Below are positions 44,091 to 54,417 of a stretch of DNA of 64,000 bases, in pieces; the first letter of the stretch is position 1; the number at the start of each line of letters is the position of its first letter. The DNA is from Kineosporia corallincola (GTDB lineage: Bacteria; Actinomycetota; Actinomycetes; Actinomycetales; Kineosporiaceae). The notes beneath the pieces are model-generated. The model was given only the letters and a program-made list of their open reading frames with translations. It was not told the origin of the DNA and searched no databases. The stretch is from positions 372,001 through 436,000 of the forward strand of contig NZ_JAHBAY010000001.1 of NCBI RefSeq assembly GCF_018499875.1, in the 5' to 3' direction. The translations under genes and the position numbers were made by a program.

Positions 44091-45219
44091 TCTGCCCCGG
44101 CACCTCGCCGCGGAACCGCTCCACCCCGACGATACGGCCGGACGCGGCGACATGGGTCACCAGCGCCTCGCCGGTGCCCAGCCAGGGATTGGCCGCGGGC
44201 AGGCCGGCCAGCGCCTGCGGAGTGCAGGCCGGGGCCAGGGCGGCCATCACGGTCTCCAGCACCGGCCGGTGGGTGCAGACCAGTGATCCGCCGAATCCCT
44301 CGGGTGCGTCGAGAACCGTTCGCAGCAGCCGGGTCACCCGGTCCGGGTCGTTGCGCAGGCCCTGCTCCGACAGCAGCGGCAGTATCTCCAGCCCGGCGTC
44401 CGGATCGGGCCGGCTGCGCAGGTAGGGCCTCAGCGTCAGCATGCAGCGGGCCCAGGGCGAGGTGAGCAGGTGCTCCGGGGCCCAGACGGCGAGCAGGCCG
44501 GGCAGCGCGTTCGCCTGGGACCGGCCGACCGAGGTCAGCGGGCGGTCCCCCTCCGTGCCGGGCCAGTGCGCCCGGGACCGGGCCTTGGCGTGCCGCAGCA
44601 CGATCAGCGGCCGGGTGCGCAGGGTTCCGGCGGCGGCGTGCTCCAGCAGGGCCTCCAGGGGCGGCAGGTCGCTCTCCCGGGTCAGCCGGGCCCGGGCCTC
44701 GCGCACCGGCAGCCAGGCCGCCTCGGCGATCTCCTCGGCCCTCGCGGCCGGCCCGGGCGCCGTGGCCGCAGACCCGCTCACCGGCTCGGGCGACAGCCCG
44801 CCCACCAGCTTGCCCGGGGTGCCGGCCCAGTAGTGCACGGTCTTGTCCCGGCCGTCGGGCAGCCGGTAGCCGACCGACGGCAACGGCAGCCCGAGCGCCG
44901 GGCGCACCCCGGTCTCCTCGGTGACCTCGCGCACGGCGCACTCGGGCAGGGTCTCGCCCGGTGCCACCTTGCCCTTGGGCCACGACCAGTCACCCCACCG
45001 GGCGCTGCGCACCAGCAGCACCTCGATCCGAGACGGGTCGGAAGTAGAGCCGGGCCGCCAGCACAGTGCCCCGGCGGCGACCACGGGGGGCCGGGGATCG
45101 GGGGCCCGCGTCGCCCGGACAGCCCGGCGAGGTGCGTGGCCGGCCTTCTTTTTCCCGGGCTTCCTGGTCTTGCCTGCCTTCGCCGGACGGTGCGACGAGC
45201 GGGCGGGACGGCGGCTCAC
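44086..45219 (-). CDS. Nudix hydrolase fused to a histidine phosphatase (MutT1-like)
   Basis: A ~377-residue two-domain enzyme. After a Lys/Arg/Pro-rich tail (~45 residues) comes a Nudix domain with a full Nudix box (GKVAPGETLPECAVREVTEETG). The C-terminal part is a phosphoglycerate-mutase-type phosphatase with LIVLRHAKARSR and CTHRPVLE. This is the mycobacterial MutT1 plan, which hydrolyses 8-oxo-(d)GTP, and related members act on diadenosine polyphosphates. The GTG at 45219 is preferred because earlier codons run into the divergent promoter region; the frame opens at 45324. No strong ribosome site decides it. Confidence 0.88.
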   Translation of the reverse strand: MSRRPARSSHRPAKAGKTRKPGKKKAGHAPRRAVRATRAPDPRPPVVAAGALCWRPGSTSDPSRIEVLLVRSARWGDWSWPKGKVAPGETLPECAVREVTEETGVRPALGLPLPSVGYRLPDGRDKTVHYWAGTPGKLVGGLSPEPVSGSAATAPGPAARAEEIAEAAWLPVREARARLTRESDLPPLEALLEHAAAGTLRTRPLIVLRHAKARSRAHWPGTEGDRPLTSVGRSQANALPGLLAVWAPEHLLTSPWARCMLTLRPYLRSRPDPDAGLEILPLLSEQGLRNDPDRVTRLLRTVLDAPEGFGGSLVCTHRPVLETVMAALAPACTPQALAGLPAANPWLGTGEALVTHVAASGRIVGVERFRGEVPGQK

Positions 45220-45392
45220 CCCGCGACTATCGCAGATGGTCAGAGGCACGTCGCGCCGAGCCCTGGGTGCACCGGTACACCCCTGTGCGGCACCGGAATA
45301 CCGTGATGATGCGGGCGGATTCACACCCTCAGAACGTCACTCAACATGCCCTTAATGACCATTTGACAGCGTGGGACACTACTCTGTCGGCC

Positions 45393-46325
45393 GTGCGTAG
45401 GATCGGGACCGGAGCGGTCATGCTGTCTGCCGGCGTCGTCATCGGTGCCGTGGTCAGTGGTGGCCTCTCGTCCGGGGCGGGCTCCACGGCGTCAGCGGCG
45501 TCCCCGGCCCCATCGGCATCGCCCACCCCCACCGGCACCGCCTCGACCACTCCGGAGGCCACCGGCAGCGGCACGGTGGCCGACCAGAGCGGCACCGGCA
45601 CCGGCACGGCCGAGGGCACCCCGGGCGTCACCGTCACGCGCAGCTACAGCGCGGCCGACCTCGCCGCGGCGGCCGACGCCGCGGCCCGCGCCACCTCCAC
45701 CTACAGCGCGGCCGAGGGCAGCTCCGTCGGCTTCCAGGGCCAGACCCTGCCCGACCTCACCGTCGTCCCCCCGACCCGCACCGACGGCGCGCTGAAACTC
45801 ACCGTGGGGCTGGGCGACTCGATCACCTACCGCACCGGTTCCTGGTTCCGCCGGGTCTGCGGCGCGGGCGTGATCTACTCCTGCCGCGACGCCGGTGTGC
45901 GCGGCGACACCACCACCGGCATGCTGGAGCGGCTCCAGACCGACGTGCTCGACCTGGAGCCCGACGCGGTCACGATCATGGCCGGCACCAACGACATGCT
46001 CTACGGCTACAGCACGGTGAAGAGCATGCGGAACATCGACGAGCTGGTCACCCGGGTGCAGGCATCCGGGGCCACCGTGGTGCTCTGCACGATCTCCCCG
46101 CGCAACGCCACGCCCAAGCAGGCCCTGGCGCTGAACGTGGCCATCCGCAAGTACGCGAAGAACCACAAGGTCGCCCTTCTCGACGTGTACCCGCTGCTCG
46201 GCAACGCGAACGGCACGTTCAAGAAGGGCCTGACCAACGACGGCGTGCACCCCAACGTCAAGGGCATGAAGCTGATGGCCGACCTGGCCGAGCGCAAGCT
46301 GCCCAGGCTCATCGGGGCAAGCTGA
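45393..46325 (+). CDS. Exported SGNH/GDSL hydrolase
   Basis: A ~310-residue secreted or anchored esterase-type protein. The N-terminal signal (VRRIGTGAVMLSAGVVIGAVVSGG) is followed by an Ala/Ser/Thr/Pro-rich spacer of ~110 residues. The SGNH domain then shows all four blocks: LGDSIT (Ser), AGVRGDTT (Gly), AGTND (Asn) and DGVHPN (Asp-His). The GTG at 45393 gives a normal short basic start to the signal; an earlier GTG at 45303 would add 30 residues. Substrate unknown; cell-wall or extracellular acyl esters are typical. Confidence 0.85.
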   Translation: MRRIGTGAVMLSAGVVIGAVVSGGLSSGAGSTASAASPAPSASPTPTGTASTTPEATGSGTVADQSGTGTGTAEGTPGVTVTRSYSAADLAAAADAAARATSTYSAAEGSSVGFQGQTLPDLTVVPPTRTDGALKLTVGLGDSITYRTGSWFRRVCGAGVIYSCRDAGVRGDTTTGMLERLQTDVLDLEPDAVTIMAGTNDMLYGYSTVKSMRNIDELVTRVQASGATVVLCTISPRNATPKQALALNVAIRKYAKNHKVALLDVYPLLGNANGTFKKGLTNDGVHPNVKGMKLMADLAERKLPRLIGAS

Positions 46326-46335
46326 GAACCCGCTC

Positions 46336-47628
46336 TCAGGAACGCGGTTCGCCGAACGGCACGCGCTCGTCGAAGCGCTGGGAGACCCGCCCGGCGCCGC
46401 GCCACAGCCGCGCCACGTAGTCGGTGTCCTCTTCCAGCACCAGGTTTCCCATCACCCGCAACGCGACCGTCATCAGGTGGCTGGAGCGCATGCCGACCGG
46501 ACCGCCGTAGCGCAGCACGCCGGGAACGGTCAGCAGGGTGGCCAGGCGCCGGGCCACCGAGAACGCCGCGCCGTAGTGCTCGCGCAGGGTGGCGGGCCAG
46601 GCCACGTTGAGATCGGCGTGGCTGCGCCCGGTTCCGCGGCCGGTGCCGGCACCCGCCGCGAACAGCTCGGCCACCAGCCGGCCGGTCTCCAGGCCGTAGT
46701 CGATGCCCTCACCGTTCAGCGGGTTCACACAGCCCGCCGCGTCGCCGATCAGCGCCCAGTTCGGCCCGGCCACACCGCTGACCGCGCCACCCATCGGCAG
46801 CATGGCCGAGCGCACCCCGCGCGGCTCGCCCTCCAGCTGCCAGTCGTCGCGGCGCAGGTCGGCGTAGATCTTGATCAGGTCTTTGAGATGCACGTCGGCG
46901 GGCCGCTTCTCGGTGGCCAGGGCGCCCACCCCGATGTTCACCTCGCCGTCGCCGAGCGGGAACACCCAGCCGTAGCCGGGCAGCAACTCGTTCTGCGTGC
47001 CGCGCAGTTCCAGGTGCGAGGTGATCCATTCGTCGGTGCTGCGGCCGGACTTCACGTAGGCCCGTGCCGCCACGCCGAAAGCCGTGTCCTGGTGCCATTC
47101 CCGGCCGAGCACCCGGCCCAGCTGCGAGCGGTAGCCGTCGGCCACCACCAGGCGGCGGCAGCTGATGGTGAAGTTCGGCTGGTCCTTGGCCCCGGCGAAC
47201 ACCACACCGATCACCCGGTCGCCGTCGCGCAGAACGTCGACCGCCCGGGCGTTCTCGACCCCGCGCGCCCCGGAGGCCAGGGCCTCCTCGCGGATCCGGG
47301 TGTCGAGCGTGGTGCGCGGCACGGCCGAGCCCCGGCCCGGCAGCGAACCGCCCGGCCAGGGCAGGTACAGCTCCTGCCCGAACCCGCAGGCGCGCAGGCC
47401 GCGGTTGCTCGGGTAGGCCGACAGCCAGTCGCTCAGCCCCAGCCGGTCCAGCTCGGCGATCGCGCGGGGCGTCAGGCCGTCGCCGCAGGCCTTGTCACGG
47501 GGGAAGGTCTCCTTGTCGGCCAGCACCACGTTCAGGCCGGACCGCGCAGCCCAGGCCGCCGCGGCCGAACCCGCGGGGCCGGCCCCGACGACGAGCAGAT
47601 CGGTGGACGTCGGCACCTGGTCAGTCAT
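46336..47628 (-). CDS. Geranylgeranyl-reductase-family FAD oxidoreductase
   Basis: A 430-residue flavoprotein. FAD-binding GAGPAGSAAAAWAA near the N-terminus, the family motif DKACGDGLTPRA, and GDAAGCVNPLNGEGIDYGLETG near residue 290. This is the geranylgeranyl/digeranylgeranyl reductase family, whose actinobacterial members include the menaquinone side-chain reductase MenJ. Reduction of an isoprenoid double bond is therefore likely; the exact substrate is open because no menaquinone genes are nearby. The gene converges with the SGNH hydrolase gene, with 10 bases between their stop codons. Confidence 0.88.
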   Translation of the reverse strand: MTDQVPTSTDLLVVGAGPAGSAAAAWAARSGLNVVLADKETFPRDKACGDGLTPRAIAELDRLGLSDWLSAYPSNRGLRACGFGQELYLPWPGGSLPGRGSAVPRTTLDTRIREEALASGARGVENARAVDVLRDGDRVIGVVFAGAKDQPNFTISCRRLVVADGYRSQLGRVLGREWHQDTAFGVAARAYVKSGRSTDEWITSHLELRGTQNELLPGYGWVFPLGDGEVNIGVGALATEKRPADVHLKDLIKIYADLRRDDWQLEGEPRGVRSAMLPMGGAVSGVAGPNWALIGDAAGCVNPLNGEGIDYGLETGRLVAELFAAGAGTGRGTGRSHADLNVAWPATLREHYGAAFSVARRLATLLTVPGVLRYGGPVGMRSSHLMTVALRVMGNLVLEEDTDYVARLWRGAGRVSQRFDERVPFGEPRS

Positions 47629-47707
47629 GGCACCAGTGTGCCCCAGCCCGGCGGTGATCCGGCACCGGCCCCGCGACTTCCGGAAAGATGAGACACGCCA
47701 GGGCCTT

Positions 47708-47730
47708 CGGGCCCGGCAGTGCCGGGCCCG
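47708..47730 (-). terminator. GC-rich hairpin after ppk
   Basis: CGGGCCCGGC (47708-47717) pairs with GCCGGGCCCG (47721-47730) around AGT. It lies 21 bases beyond the ppk stop codon and between ppk and the upstream end of the flavoprotein gene. There is no T run on either strand. Confidence 0.6.
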
Positions 47731-47751
47731 AGGTCCTCGTCGTCCTCAATT

Positions 47752-50700
47752 TCAGCGACGGCGCCCCGAGCGCTTCGGCGGCCGGCTGGCGATGATGTAG
47801 GCCTGGAGATCACGCAGAGGCTGGCCCTCGGCGTCGAGGTGGTGCCGGGTCCACGCCCCGTCGCCGTCCAGGTGCCACGACGCGGTCCCCGGATCCATCG
47901 TGATGTTGAGCAGTTCCTCCAGCTCGGCGATGTCGCGCGGGTCGCGCAGCCGCAGCATCGCCTCCACCCGGCGGTCCAGGTTGCGGTGCATCATGTCGGC
48001 ACTGCCGATGTAGACCACCGGCTCACCGCCGCCGGCGAACCAGAACACCCGGGAGTGCTCCAGGAACCGGCCCAGCACGCTGCGCACCCGGATGTTCTCG
48101 CTGAGCCCGGGCACCCCCGGCCGGATCGCGCAGATGCCACGCACCATCACGTCCACGTCGACCCCGGCCTGCGAGGCCCGGTACAGCGCGTCGATGATCA
48201 CCTCGTCGACGATCGAGTTGACCTTGACCTTCACCCCGGCCGGGCGGCCCGCCTCGTGGTTGGCGATCTCCCGCTCGATCCGGTCGACCAGCCCGGTGCG
48301 CAGCGAGCGCGGGGCCACCAGCAGACGCCGGTAGGCGGTCTTCGGGGCGTAGCCGGACAGCTGGTTGAACAGTCGCGACAGGTCTTCGCCCACCTGCGGG
48401 TCGCAGGTCAGCATGCCCAGGTCCTCGTACAGGCGGGCGGTTTTCGGGTTGTAGTTGCCGGTGCCGACGTGGCAGTACCGCTTCAGCCCGTCGGCCTCCT
48501 GGCGCACCACCAGGCTGAGTTTGGCGTGCGTCTTCAGCCCGACGATGCCGTAGACCACGTGCACGCCGGCCTGCTCCAGCTTGCGGGCCCAGGAGATGTT
48601 GGCCTGCTCGTCGAAGCGGGCCTTGATCTCGACCACGGCCAGCACCTGCTTGCCGGCCTCGGCGGCGTCGATCAGCGCGTCGACGATCGGGGAGTCGCCC
48701 GAGGTGCGGTACAGCGTCTGCTTGATCGCCAGCACGTGCGGGTCGTCGGCGGCCTGCTCCAGGAAGGTCTGCACCGTGGTGGAGAACGAGTCGTAGGGGT
48801 GCTGGAGCAGGATGTCGCGGCGCTTGATCGCGTCGAACACGTTGGTCGGCTTGGAGCTCTCCACCTCGGACAGCAGCCGCGGCGTGGCCGCGACGAACTT
48901 CGGGTAGTGCATCTCCGGCCGGTCCAGGTCGGCCACCAGGTTCAGGCCGCGCAGGTCGAGCGGTTCCGGCAGCGGGAACACCTCGGACTCGCTGACCCCC
49001 AGCTCACGCACCAGCAGCGCGCGCATGTGCGGGCCGATGTCCTCGGCCACCTCCAGCCGCACCGGCGGGCCGAAACGCCGCCGCAGCAGCTCCTTCTCGA
49101 GTGCCTTCAGCAGGTTCTCGGCGTCGTCCTCCTCCACCTCCAGGTCTTCCTGGCGGGTGACCCGGAAGGTGTGGTGCTCCAGCACCTCCATGCCCGGGAA
49201 GAGCTGGTCGAGGTGGCTGGCGATGATGTCTTCCAGCGGCACGAACCGGGCGCGGGGCAGCTCGTCGCCCTCGTCCGGAGTGCCCTCGGCCTCGTCGTCG
49301 GCGTCCACGTTGACCAGGCGCGGCAGCAGCGGCGGCACCTTGACCCGGGCGAACATCTCCTTCTCGGTGACCGGGTTGCGCAGCACCACGGCCAGGTTCA
49401 GCGAGAGCCCGGAGATGTAGGGGAACGGGTGGGCCGGGTCGACCGCCAGCGGCGTCAGCACCGGGAACGCCTGCTCGCGGAAGAACTTGTGCAGCCTGGC
49501 CTGCTCGTCCTCGGCCAGCTGGTCCCAGCGCACGATGGTGATGTTGGCGTCGGCCAGGGCCGGGGCGATCTCGGCGGCGAACACCTTGGCGTGCACGGCC
49601 TGCATCTCGTGCGCCCGGGCGCGGATCCGGCTCAGCAGGTCACGCGGCTCCAGCCCGCTGGCCGCCCGCACCGCCAGCCCGGTCGCGATCCGCCGCTTCA
49701 GCCCGGCCACCCGCACCATGAAGAACTCGTCCAGGTTGCTGGCGAAGATCGCCAGGAACCGGGTGCGCTCCAGCAGCGGCAGGTCGGGGTCGCGGGCCAG
49801 CTCGAGCACCCGCTCGTTGAACGCCAGCCAGGACAGCTCACGGTCGAGGAACCGGCGCACCTGCGGCTGTTCCACCTCGCGGATCATCGCGCTCAGCCGG
49901 TCCTGGGTGTCTTGCGCGGCGGCGACCAGGGCGGTGGGGTGGTCGGAAGTCACGTCGTCCTTGCTGGCCACCACCTCGAGGGTGGTCACCGGTTCGTCGG
50001 GGGTCACCAGGGCGTCGGGCAAACTGCTGGTGGACGACGAGTAGCCCGCTCCCTCGTCGCCCGGGTTCCGGGAGTCGGCGGTCGTGCCGGTCGCCGGGGA
50101 ACCGGTTGTCGTGGTCGCCGTGGTCACGGGACCAGCCGGTGTCCCGGCGGCCCAGCCTTCAGCCACGGGTGTCTTGTCAGCGGGTGCCTTGTCGACCGGC
50201 GCCTTGCTGTCCGATGCTTTGTCGGCTGGTGCCTTGCGTGCTGGTGCCTTACGCGCGGGGGCCTTGCCGTCCGGGGCCTTGTCGACTGGTGCCATGCTGT
50301 TCGGTGCCCTACCAGCGGAGGCCTTACGGGCCGGTGCCTGACGGGCTGGTGCCTTGCGGGCGGCCGAAGCGCGGGTAGTGGCCTTCTTCGCCGGAGCCGC
50401 CGGAGCCGCCGAAGTCTCTGAAGCTGCCGAAGTTTCCGTAGCCGTCAGGGCCCTCTCGGCCGTCAGGGCCCTCTCGGCCGCTAGGGCCCTCTCAGCTGCC
50501 AATGCCCTCTCCGCTGCCAAGGCCCTCTCCGCCGCCAAGGCCCTCTCAGCTGCCAAGGTCCCCTCAGCCGCCGAAGTCTTCGCAGCCGTGGGAGCCGCCG
50601 AAGCCTCCGGACTGCCGGTGTTCTCCGCACTTTCGCCCGCGGTTCGCCCCCTGGACACCGAGGCGGACGCGTTCCCGGCGGCCACGCCGGACCCGGACCG

Positions 50701-51054
50701 CGTGCGCTTGCTGGCGGCGGGCCGCGCCGTGCCAGTGCCACCGGCCGCCCCCGCGACCGGTGCGCTCTTGCGGGCCGGGCGCTTGCGAGCCTGGGCCGGG
50801 GCGGGGGCCGACGGCGCCTCCTGCACCGGCACCGACTCGGCCGCCGTGGTGGCATTCCGCCTGCCGGACACGCGTTTCCGGGGTGCGGCCGGCTCCGCCG
50901 GCGACGTGGAGGTGGTGGACGACGCGGTCTTCCGGGTGCTCGCGGCAGCGGCGGACGCCCCCTTGCGGGGCCGAGCCTGGCTGCTGGACGCGCTGGACTT
51001 CCGGGTGGCCGCCGGGGAGGGGGAGGGGCCCGCCGAGCTGGTCATGTCCGCCAT
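47752..51054 (-). CDS. ppk: Polyphosphate kinase with long low-complexity N-terminal extension
   Basis: Makes inorganic polyphosphate from ATP. The enzyme core of ~700 residues starts near [19 protein letters not shown] (residue ~400) and contains the phosphohistidine region [19 protein letters not shown] and the late [10 protein letters not shown] segment. The preceding ~390 residues are far beyond the family norm: Ala/Ser/Pro/Lys-rich, with seven LAAERA repeats (residues ~165-203) and [12 protein letters not shown] repeats (~225-300). The ATG at 51054 has AGGA ahead and the frame is continuous. The extension could bind nucleic acid or the polyphosphate product, or target the enzyme. mshD lies upstream on the same strand. 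Confidence 0.95.
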   Translation of the reverse strand: MADMTSSAGPSPSPAATRKSSASSSQARPRKGASAAAASTRKTASSTTSTSPAEPAAPRKRVSGRRNATTAAESVPVQEAPSAPAPAQARKRPARKSAPVAGAAGGTGTARPAASKRTRSGSGVAAGNASASVSRGRTAGESAENTGSPEASAAPTAAKTSAAEGTLAAERALAAERALAAERALAAERALAAERALTAERALTATETSAASETSAAPAAPAKKATTRASAARKAPARQAPARKASAGRAPNSMAPVDKAPDGKAPARKAPARKAPADKASDSKAPVDKAPADKTPVAEGWAAGTPAGPVTTATTTTGSPATGTTADSRNPGDEGAGYSSSTSSLPDALVTPDEPVTTLEVVASKDDVTSDHPTALVAAAQDTQDRLSAMIREVEQPQVRRFLDRELSWLAFNERVLELARDPDLPLLERTRFLAIFASNLDEFFMVRVAGLKRRIATGLAVRAASGLEPRDLLSRIRARAHEMQAVHAKVFAAEIAPALADANITIVRWDQLAEDEQARLHKFFREQAFPVLTPLAVDPAHPFPYISGLSLNLAVVLRNPVTEKEMFARVKVPPLLPRLVNVDADDEAEGTPDEGDELPRARFVPLEDIIASHLDQLFPGMEVLEHHTFRVTRQEDLEVEEDDAENLLKALEKELLRRRFGPPVRLEVAEDIGPHMRALLVRELGVSESEVFPLPEPLDLRGLNLVADLDRPEMHYPKFVAATPRLLSEVESSKPTNVFDAIKRRDILLQHPYDSFSTTVQTFLEQAADDPHVLAIKQTLYRTSGDSPIVDALIDAAEAGKQVLAVVEIKARFDEQANISWARKLEQAGVHVVYGIVGLKTHAKLSLVVRQEADGLKRYCHVGTGNYNPKTARLYEDLGMLTCDPQVGEDLSRLFNQLSGYAPKTAYRRLLVAPRSLRTGLVDRIEREIANHEAGRPAGVKVKVNSIVDEVIIDALYRASQAGVDVDVMVRGICAIRPGVPGLSENIRVRSVLGRFLEHSRVFWFAGGGEPVVYIGSADMMHRNLDRRVEAMLRLRDPRDIAELEELLNITMDPGTASWHLDGDGAWTRHHLDAEGQPLRDLQAYIIASRPPKRSGRRR
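50445..50565 (-). repeat. 18-bp tandem repeats in the ppk extension
   Basis: About seven in-frame 18-base units, each coding for a variant of LAAERA, with scattered third-base changes. They sit in the middle of the polyphosphate-kinase extension and predict a charged helix with heptad-like leucines. Confidence 0.85.
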
Positions 51055-51176
51055 GCTCTCACTGTCCTGGTCTCGCGCTCGATGTCCTGCTCGTTGCGAT
51101 CACGTGCGACCTCACGATCGAGAACCCAAACCCACGGGGTAGTTCGGTGCCGCCGCGCGACGACTTCAGCGCCGCC

Positions 51177-52112
51177 TCAGATTGCGGCCGCATCGGAGTA
51201 GGGGCCCTCGTGCACCACGTCGACGGCGAACCGCTCGAATCCCAGCCGGTGGTACACCTTCAGCGCCGGGGCGTTGTCGGCCTCCACGTAGAGCAGCACG
51301 GTGTCCAGCCCGAGCCCGGCCAGGTGCCGCAGCCCGGCCAGGGTCAGCGCCGTGCCCAGCCCGCCACCGTGCCGGTCCGGGTCCACCCCGACGGCGTACA
51401 CCTCGCCCGCCCCGTCCGGGTGCACCTTGGTCCAGTGGAAGCCGATCATCCGCCCGTCCGCCTCGGCCACGAAGAAGCCGGCCGGGTCGAACCACGACTC
51501 GGCCTTGCGGGCGTCCAGGTCGGCCTGCGTCATCCGGCCCTGCTCCGGGTGCCAGCTGAAGGCCTTCGCGTTGACCCGCAGCCATTCCGCGTCGTCGGCG
51601 CCGGGCCGGAACGTGCGCAGCGTGACCCCGTCCGGCACCACCGGCTGGGGCAGGTCGCCGGGTGCCACACCCTCCAGCGGGCGGCGCAGCTGCTGGAGCT
51701 CCCGCACCAGGCGGAAACCCAGCCGGGCCCCGAGGGCGCGGGCGCCGGGATGATCGCCGTGCGACCAGACACGGGCGAGCTCACCGTCGTCCACCATTTT
51801 TGCCAGGAGAGCCCGGCCGAGCCCCTGACGCCGGTGGCCGGGCGCGATCACCGCCTCGCCGTCCACCACCGCCCTGGAGCCCACGGACTCCGGGGAGCGC
51901 TCGGCGTAGGCGTAACCGACGACTGCCCCGGAGTTGTCGCGCACCAGCAGGTGCCGGCCCGCCGGGGCGGCGGAACCGAAGGTCAGCAGCACGTGCTCGG
52001 AGACCGGGGCGACCCGGTCGGCGGCGGTCGCCGCCTCCAGAACGGCCCGGACCTCCTGGGCGTCGGACTCGGAGAGCTGGTCGAGGACGTCGATCTTCAC
52101 GCTGTGGGTCAC
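51177..52112 (-). CDS. mshD: MshD, mycothiol synthase
   Basis: Last step of mycothiol biosynthesis: acetylates the cysteine amine of Cys-GlcN-Ins with acetyl-CoA. The 311-residue protein has two GNAT domains. The N-terminal one has the acetyl-CoA motif APGHRRQGLGRALL; the C-terminal, catalytic one has VGVDPDRHGGGLGTALTL and YVEADNAPALKVYHRLGFE. SWHPEQGRMT between them is typical of MshD. glnR lies just upstream on the same strand, a neighbour order also found in mycobacteria. mshA is in the same window at 61.5 kb. Confidence 0.95.
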   Translation of the reverse strand: MTHSVKIDVLDQLSESDAQEVRAVLEAATAADRVAPVSEHVLLTFGSAAPAGRHLLVRDNSGAVVGYAYAERSPESVGSRAVVDGEAVIAPGHRRQGLGRALLAKMVDDGELARVWSHGDHPGARALGARLGFRLVRELQQLRRPLEGVAPGDLPQPVVPDGVTLRTFRPGADDAEWLRVNAKAFSWHPEQGRMTQADLDARKAESWFDPAGFFVAEADGRMIGFHWTKVHPDGAGEVYAVGVDPDRHGGGLGTALTLAGLRHLAGLGLDTVLLYVEADNAPALKVYHRLGFERFAVDVVHEGPYSDAAAI

Positions 52113-52148
52113 CGTTCGCAGCCTATGTCGGCCGTGACACCGGTGGAA

Positions 52149-52865
52149 CTACGCGTCGACCGTCTCTTCCACGCCGACCCGCTCGCGGCCGGGCGGCACG
52201 AACCGGTAGCCGACGTTGCGCACGGTGCCGATCAGCGCGTCGTGCTCGGGGCCGAGCTTGGCCCGCAGCCGCCGCACGTGCACGTCGACCGTGCGGGTGC
52301 CACCGAAGTAGTCGTAGCCCCAGACCTCTTGCAGCAGCTGGGCGCGGGTGAACACCCGGCCCGGGTGCTGGGCGAGGAACTTGAGCAGCTCGAACTCCTT
52401 GTAGGTGAGGTCGAGCGCGCGACCGCGGACCCGGGCGCTGTAGGTGACCTCGTCGACGATCAGGTCACCGGCGCGGATCTCCGGGGTGTCGTCGGACTGC
52501 TGGGCCTCGGCCAGGCGGCTGCGGCCCGCGGCCAGCCGGAGCCGGGCCTCGACCTCGGCCGGGCCGGCCGAGTCGAGCAGCACGTCGTCGGCGCCCCAGT
52601 CGGCGACGACGGCGGCCATGCCACCCTCGGTGAGCACGAGCAGCAGCGGGGAGGACAGGCCGGTGGTGCGCAGAAGACGGCAGAGCGAACGGGCACCGGC
52701 CAGGTCACGACGGCCGTCGACGATCACGGCGTCGGCCGGCGGCGCGTCCACCAGGACGGCGGCCTCGGCCGGCAGAACCCGGATCTGGTGCGGCAGCAGG
52801 CCGAGCGCGGGCAGCACCTCGGCGGACGGGGCGAGGGCATTCGTCAGCAGTAGGAGTGAAGCCAT
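52149..52865 (-). CDS. glnR: GlnR, global nitrogen response regulator
   Basis: A 238-residue OmpR-family regulator of nitrogen assimilation genes. The N-terminus ([22 protein letters not shown]), the atypical receiver with Asp50 in VIVDGRRD but without a full acidic pocket, and the C-terminal winged helix ([53 protein letters not shown]) match GlnR of Streptomyces and mycobacteria. These act without a cognate kinase. The mshD neighbour supports the assignment. Its promoter lies in the divergent gap to 53223. Confidence 0.95.
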   Translation of the reverse strand: MASLLLLTNALAPSAEVLPALGLLPHQIRVLPAEAAVLVDAPPADAVIVDGRRDLAGARSLCRLLRTTGLSSPLLLVLTEGGMAAVVADWGADDVLLDSAGPAEVEARLRLAAGRSRLAEAQQSDDTPEIRAGDLIVDEVTYSARVRGRALDLTYKEFELLKFLAQHPGRVFTRAQLLQEVWGYDYFGGTRTVDVHVRRLRAKLGPEHDALIGTVRNVGYRFVPPGRERVGVEETVDA

Positions 52866-53222
52866 CTGGTAAGACCTCCGCGTCGTCCGACCGTGCAGGT
52901 GGCGAGCCCCCGTGTTGCCGCGTCATTGCGGAGTACAACCCGCTCAGCGTATGTGACGAGACGTTGTTGTCACAGGGGTTACCCGCGATTTGTCGCCACG
53001 CAACGTCACAGATGAATCACGTAAGCGCGGGTCTGAACGTAAACGTGACCTCACTGGAACGTTTCCGGGGGGTGTCGGTAGTGAATCCGGTTCGGTGGCG
53101 ATTCGCCAAGACCCGTGGCATGTGACTATCGCGGCATCTCCGGCTGCTGTCCGTGCGGCGAAAGCTGCCCGGACGGACGTTCCGGGCCGGGAGGCCGTCC
53201 GGCCATCTGTAAGGATGCGACC
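52866..53222. promoter_or_regulatory. Divergent promoter region of glnR and a membrane-protein gene
   Basis: A 357-base gap with several GTNAC-type half-sites. TGTGAC-11-GTCACA (52952-52957 with 52969-52974) is an inverted repeat about 90 bases before glnR; CGTCACAG, ACGTGACC and further GTTAC/GTGAC words follow. GlnR and MtrA-type regulators bind such GTNAC arrays, so autoregulation is plausible. No site matches the full GlnR consensus by eye. Confidence 0.4.
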
Positions 53223-53975
53223 GTGACCGCCCCGCTTCCCGCCGGCCTCGCCCTCGTGGCGACAGCCGTCCTCGCCGTGGCCGGTTATGCCGGAGGCTGG
53301 ATGATCGCGGCTGCCGCCGGGCTCTGTGTGCTGGCCCTCGCCGTCGGCTGGAGCGACCTGCTCCAGCTGCCCGACCGGGCCGGCACGGCCGTGCTGGTGC
53401 TGCTGCTCGGGGCCGGTGGGCTGGTGGCCGGGGCCGTCGCGGTCTCCCCGCAGGTCGACCTGGAACAGCCGCTCTCGGTCTTCTCCGGCGTGATGGCGAT
53501 GGCCGTGCTCAGCACCTTCGCGCACGAGCTGGTGCGCCGGGACGGGCGCCACGATCTGGTCGAATCGGTGACCGGCACGCTCTCCGGCCAGTTCGTCGCG
53601 GTGCTCGCGGCCGGCTGGGTGCTGGTCGGCAACACCTCGGCCGGCTCCTCCGCGGTGGTGATCGCGGCCGTCGGCACGGCGGCCGCCCGGCTCGCGCTCA
53701 CCCTGCCGCTGGCGCCGTCGGTGCTCACCTGGGTCGCCATCGGCACCGGGCTGGTGTCGGCGGTGGTCGCGTCGTTCGTCGTCGGGGGGATCACGCCGGT
53801 CACCGCCGCCGCGGTCGGCGTCTCGGTGTCGGGCGTCGGTATCGCCGTGGACCGGTTGGTGGACGCCGAGGGGCTGATGACCGGCCTGGCTCTCGCCACC
53901 CTGGCCCGCGCCGCCGCCCCGGTGGCCGCCGCGGGCACGGCCGCCTACGCCATCTTCCGCATCGGCATCGGGTAG
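53223..53975 (+). CDS. Polytopic membrane protein of unknown function
   Basis: A 250-residue hydrophobic protein with about eight helices and short loops; the longest loop holds AHELVRRDGRHDLVESV around residue 105. GTG at 53223 has AAGGA 8 bases ahead, while the longer frame from 53115 begins in a Cys/Gly-rich stretch unlike a protein start. The divergent position beside glnR suggests a shared regulatory region. Its helices are Gly/Ala/Val-rich without charged residues inside, which gives no clue to a transported substrate. Family not recognised. Confidence 0.75.
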   Translation: MTAPLPAGLALVATAVLAVAGYAGGWMIAAAAGLCVLALAVGWSDLLQLPDRAGTAVLVLLLGAGGLVAGAVAVSPQVDLEQPLSVFSGVMAMAVLSTFAHELVRRDGRHDLVESVTGTLSGQFVAVLAAGWVLVGNTSAGSSAVVIAAVGTAAARLALTLPLAPSVLTWVAIGTGLVSAVVASFVVGGITPVTAAAVGVSVSGVGIAVDRLVDAEGLMTGLALATLARAAAPVAAAGTAAYAIFRIGIG

Positions 53976-54013
53976 CACCTGTTTCGGAATTCCATGCCTG
54001 GCTGCGACACGCC

Positions 54014-54376
54014 CTAGTACACGAGCGCCTGGGCGCCCTCACGCAGGACTCGTTCCACGTAGGTCGCCGCCCCGGCCACCGCGATCCCGGGGATCAGATC
54101 ACCCGGCGTGATCGACCGCCGGGCCGCGGACTGCGTGCACACGGTCACGGTGCCGAGCTCCAGCAGCAGCCCGATCAGCTCGGGCAGCGGGGTCGCGTGC
54201 TCCAGCACCAGCCCGGCCGCCCGGCCGGGCAGGGCCAGCCAGGCCGCCTCGCCGCTCAGCCACAGGTCCACCGGCACCCCGGCGGCCACCGCGGCGGCCG
54301 CCACGGTGAAGGCCTGGTTGCAGCGTTCCGGCTCGTCGAGCCCGGCGGTCACCTCGATGACAAGAGCGTCGGCCAT
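54014..54376 (-). CDS. DsrE-family protein
   Basis: A 120-residue DsrE/DsrF-like alpha/beta protein. ALVIEVTAGLDEPERCNQAFTVAAAAVAAGVPVDLWLSGEAAWL is the family N-terminal half, and TVCTQSAARR holds a cysteine at the usual position. Relatives carry sulphur or occur as small accessory proteins in actinobacteria. The start lies 41 bases from the divergent nitrobindin gene. No partner sulphur-relay genes are adjacent. Confidence 0.85.
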   Translation of the reverse strand: MADALVIEVTAGLDEPERCNQAFTVAAAAVAAGVPVDLWLSGEAAWLALPGRAAGLVLEHATPLPELIGLLLELGTVTVCTQSAARRSITPGDLIPGIAVAGAATYVERVLREGAQALVY

Positions 54377-54417
54377 GGCGGGACGCTACCTCCCGGCCGA
54401 GCGCATACGATTCCGGC

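Noticed and set aside
45066-45392. N-terminal extension of the SGNH hydrolase from 45066
   Set aside because: It overlaps the start of the divergent MutT1-like gene, has non-protein composition, and would bury the signal peptide inside the protein.
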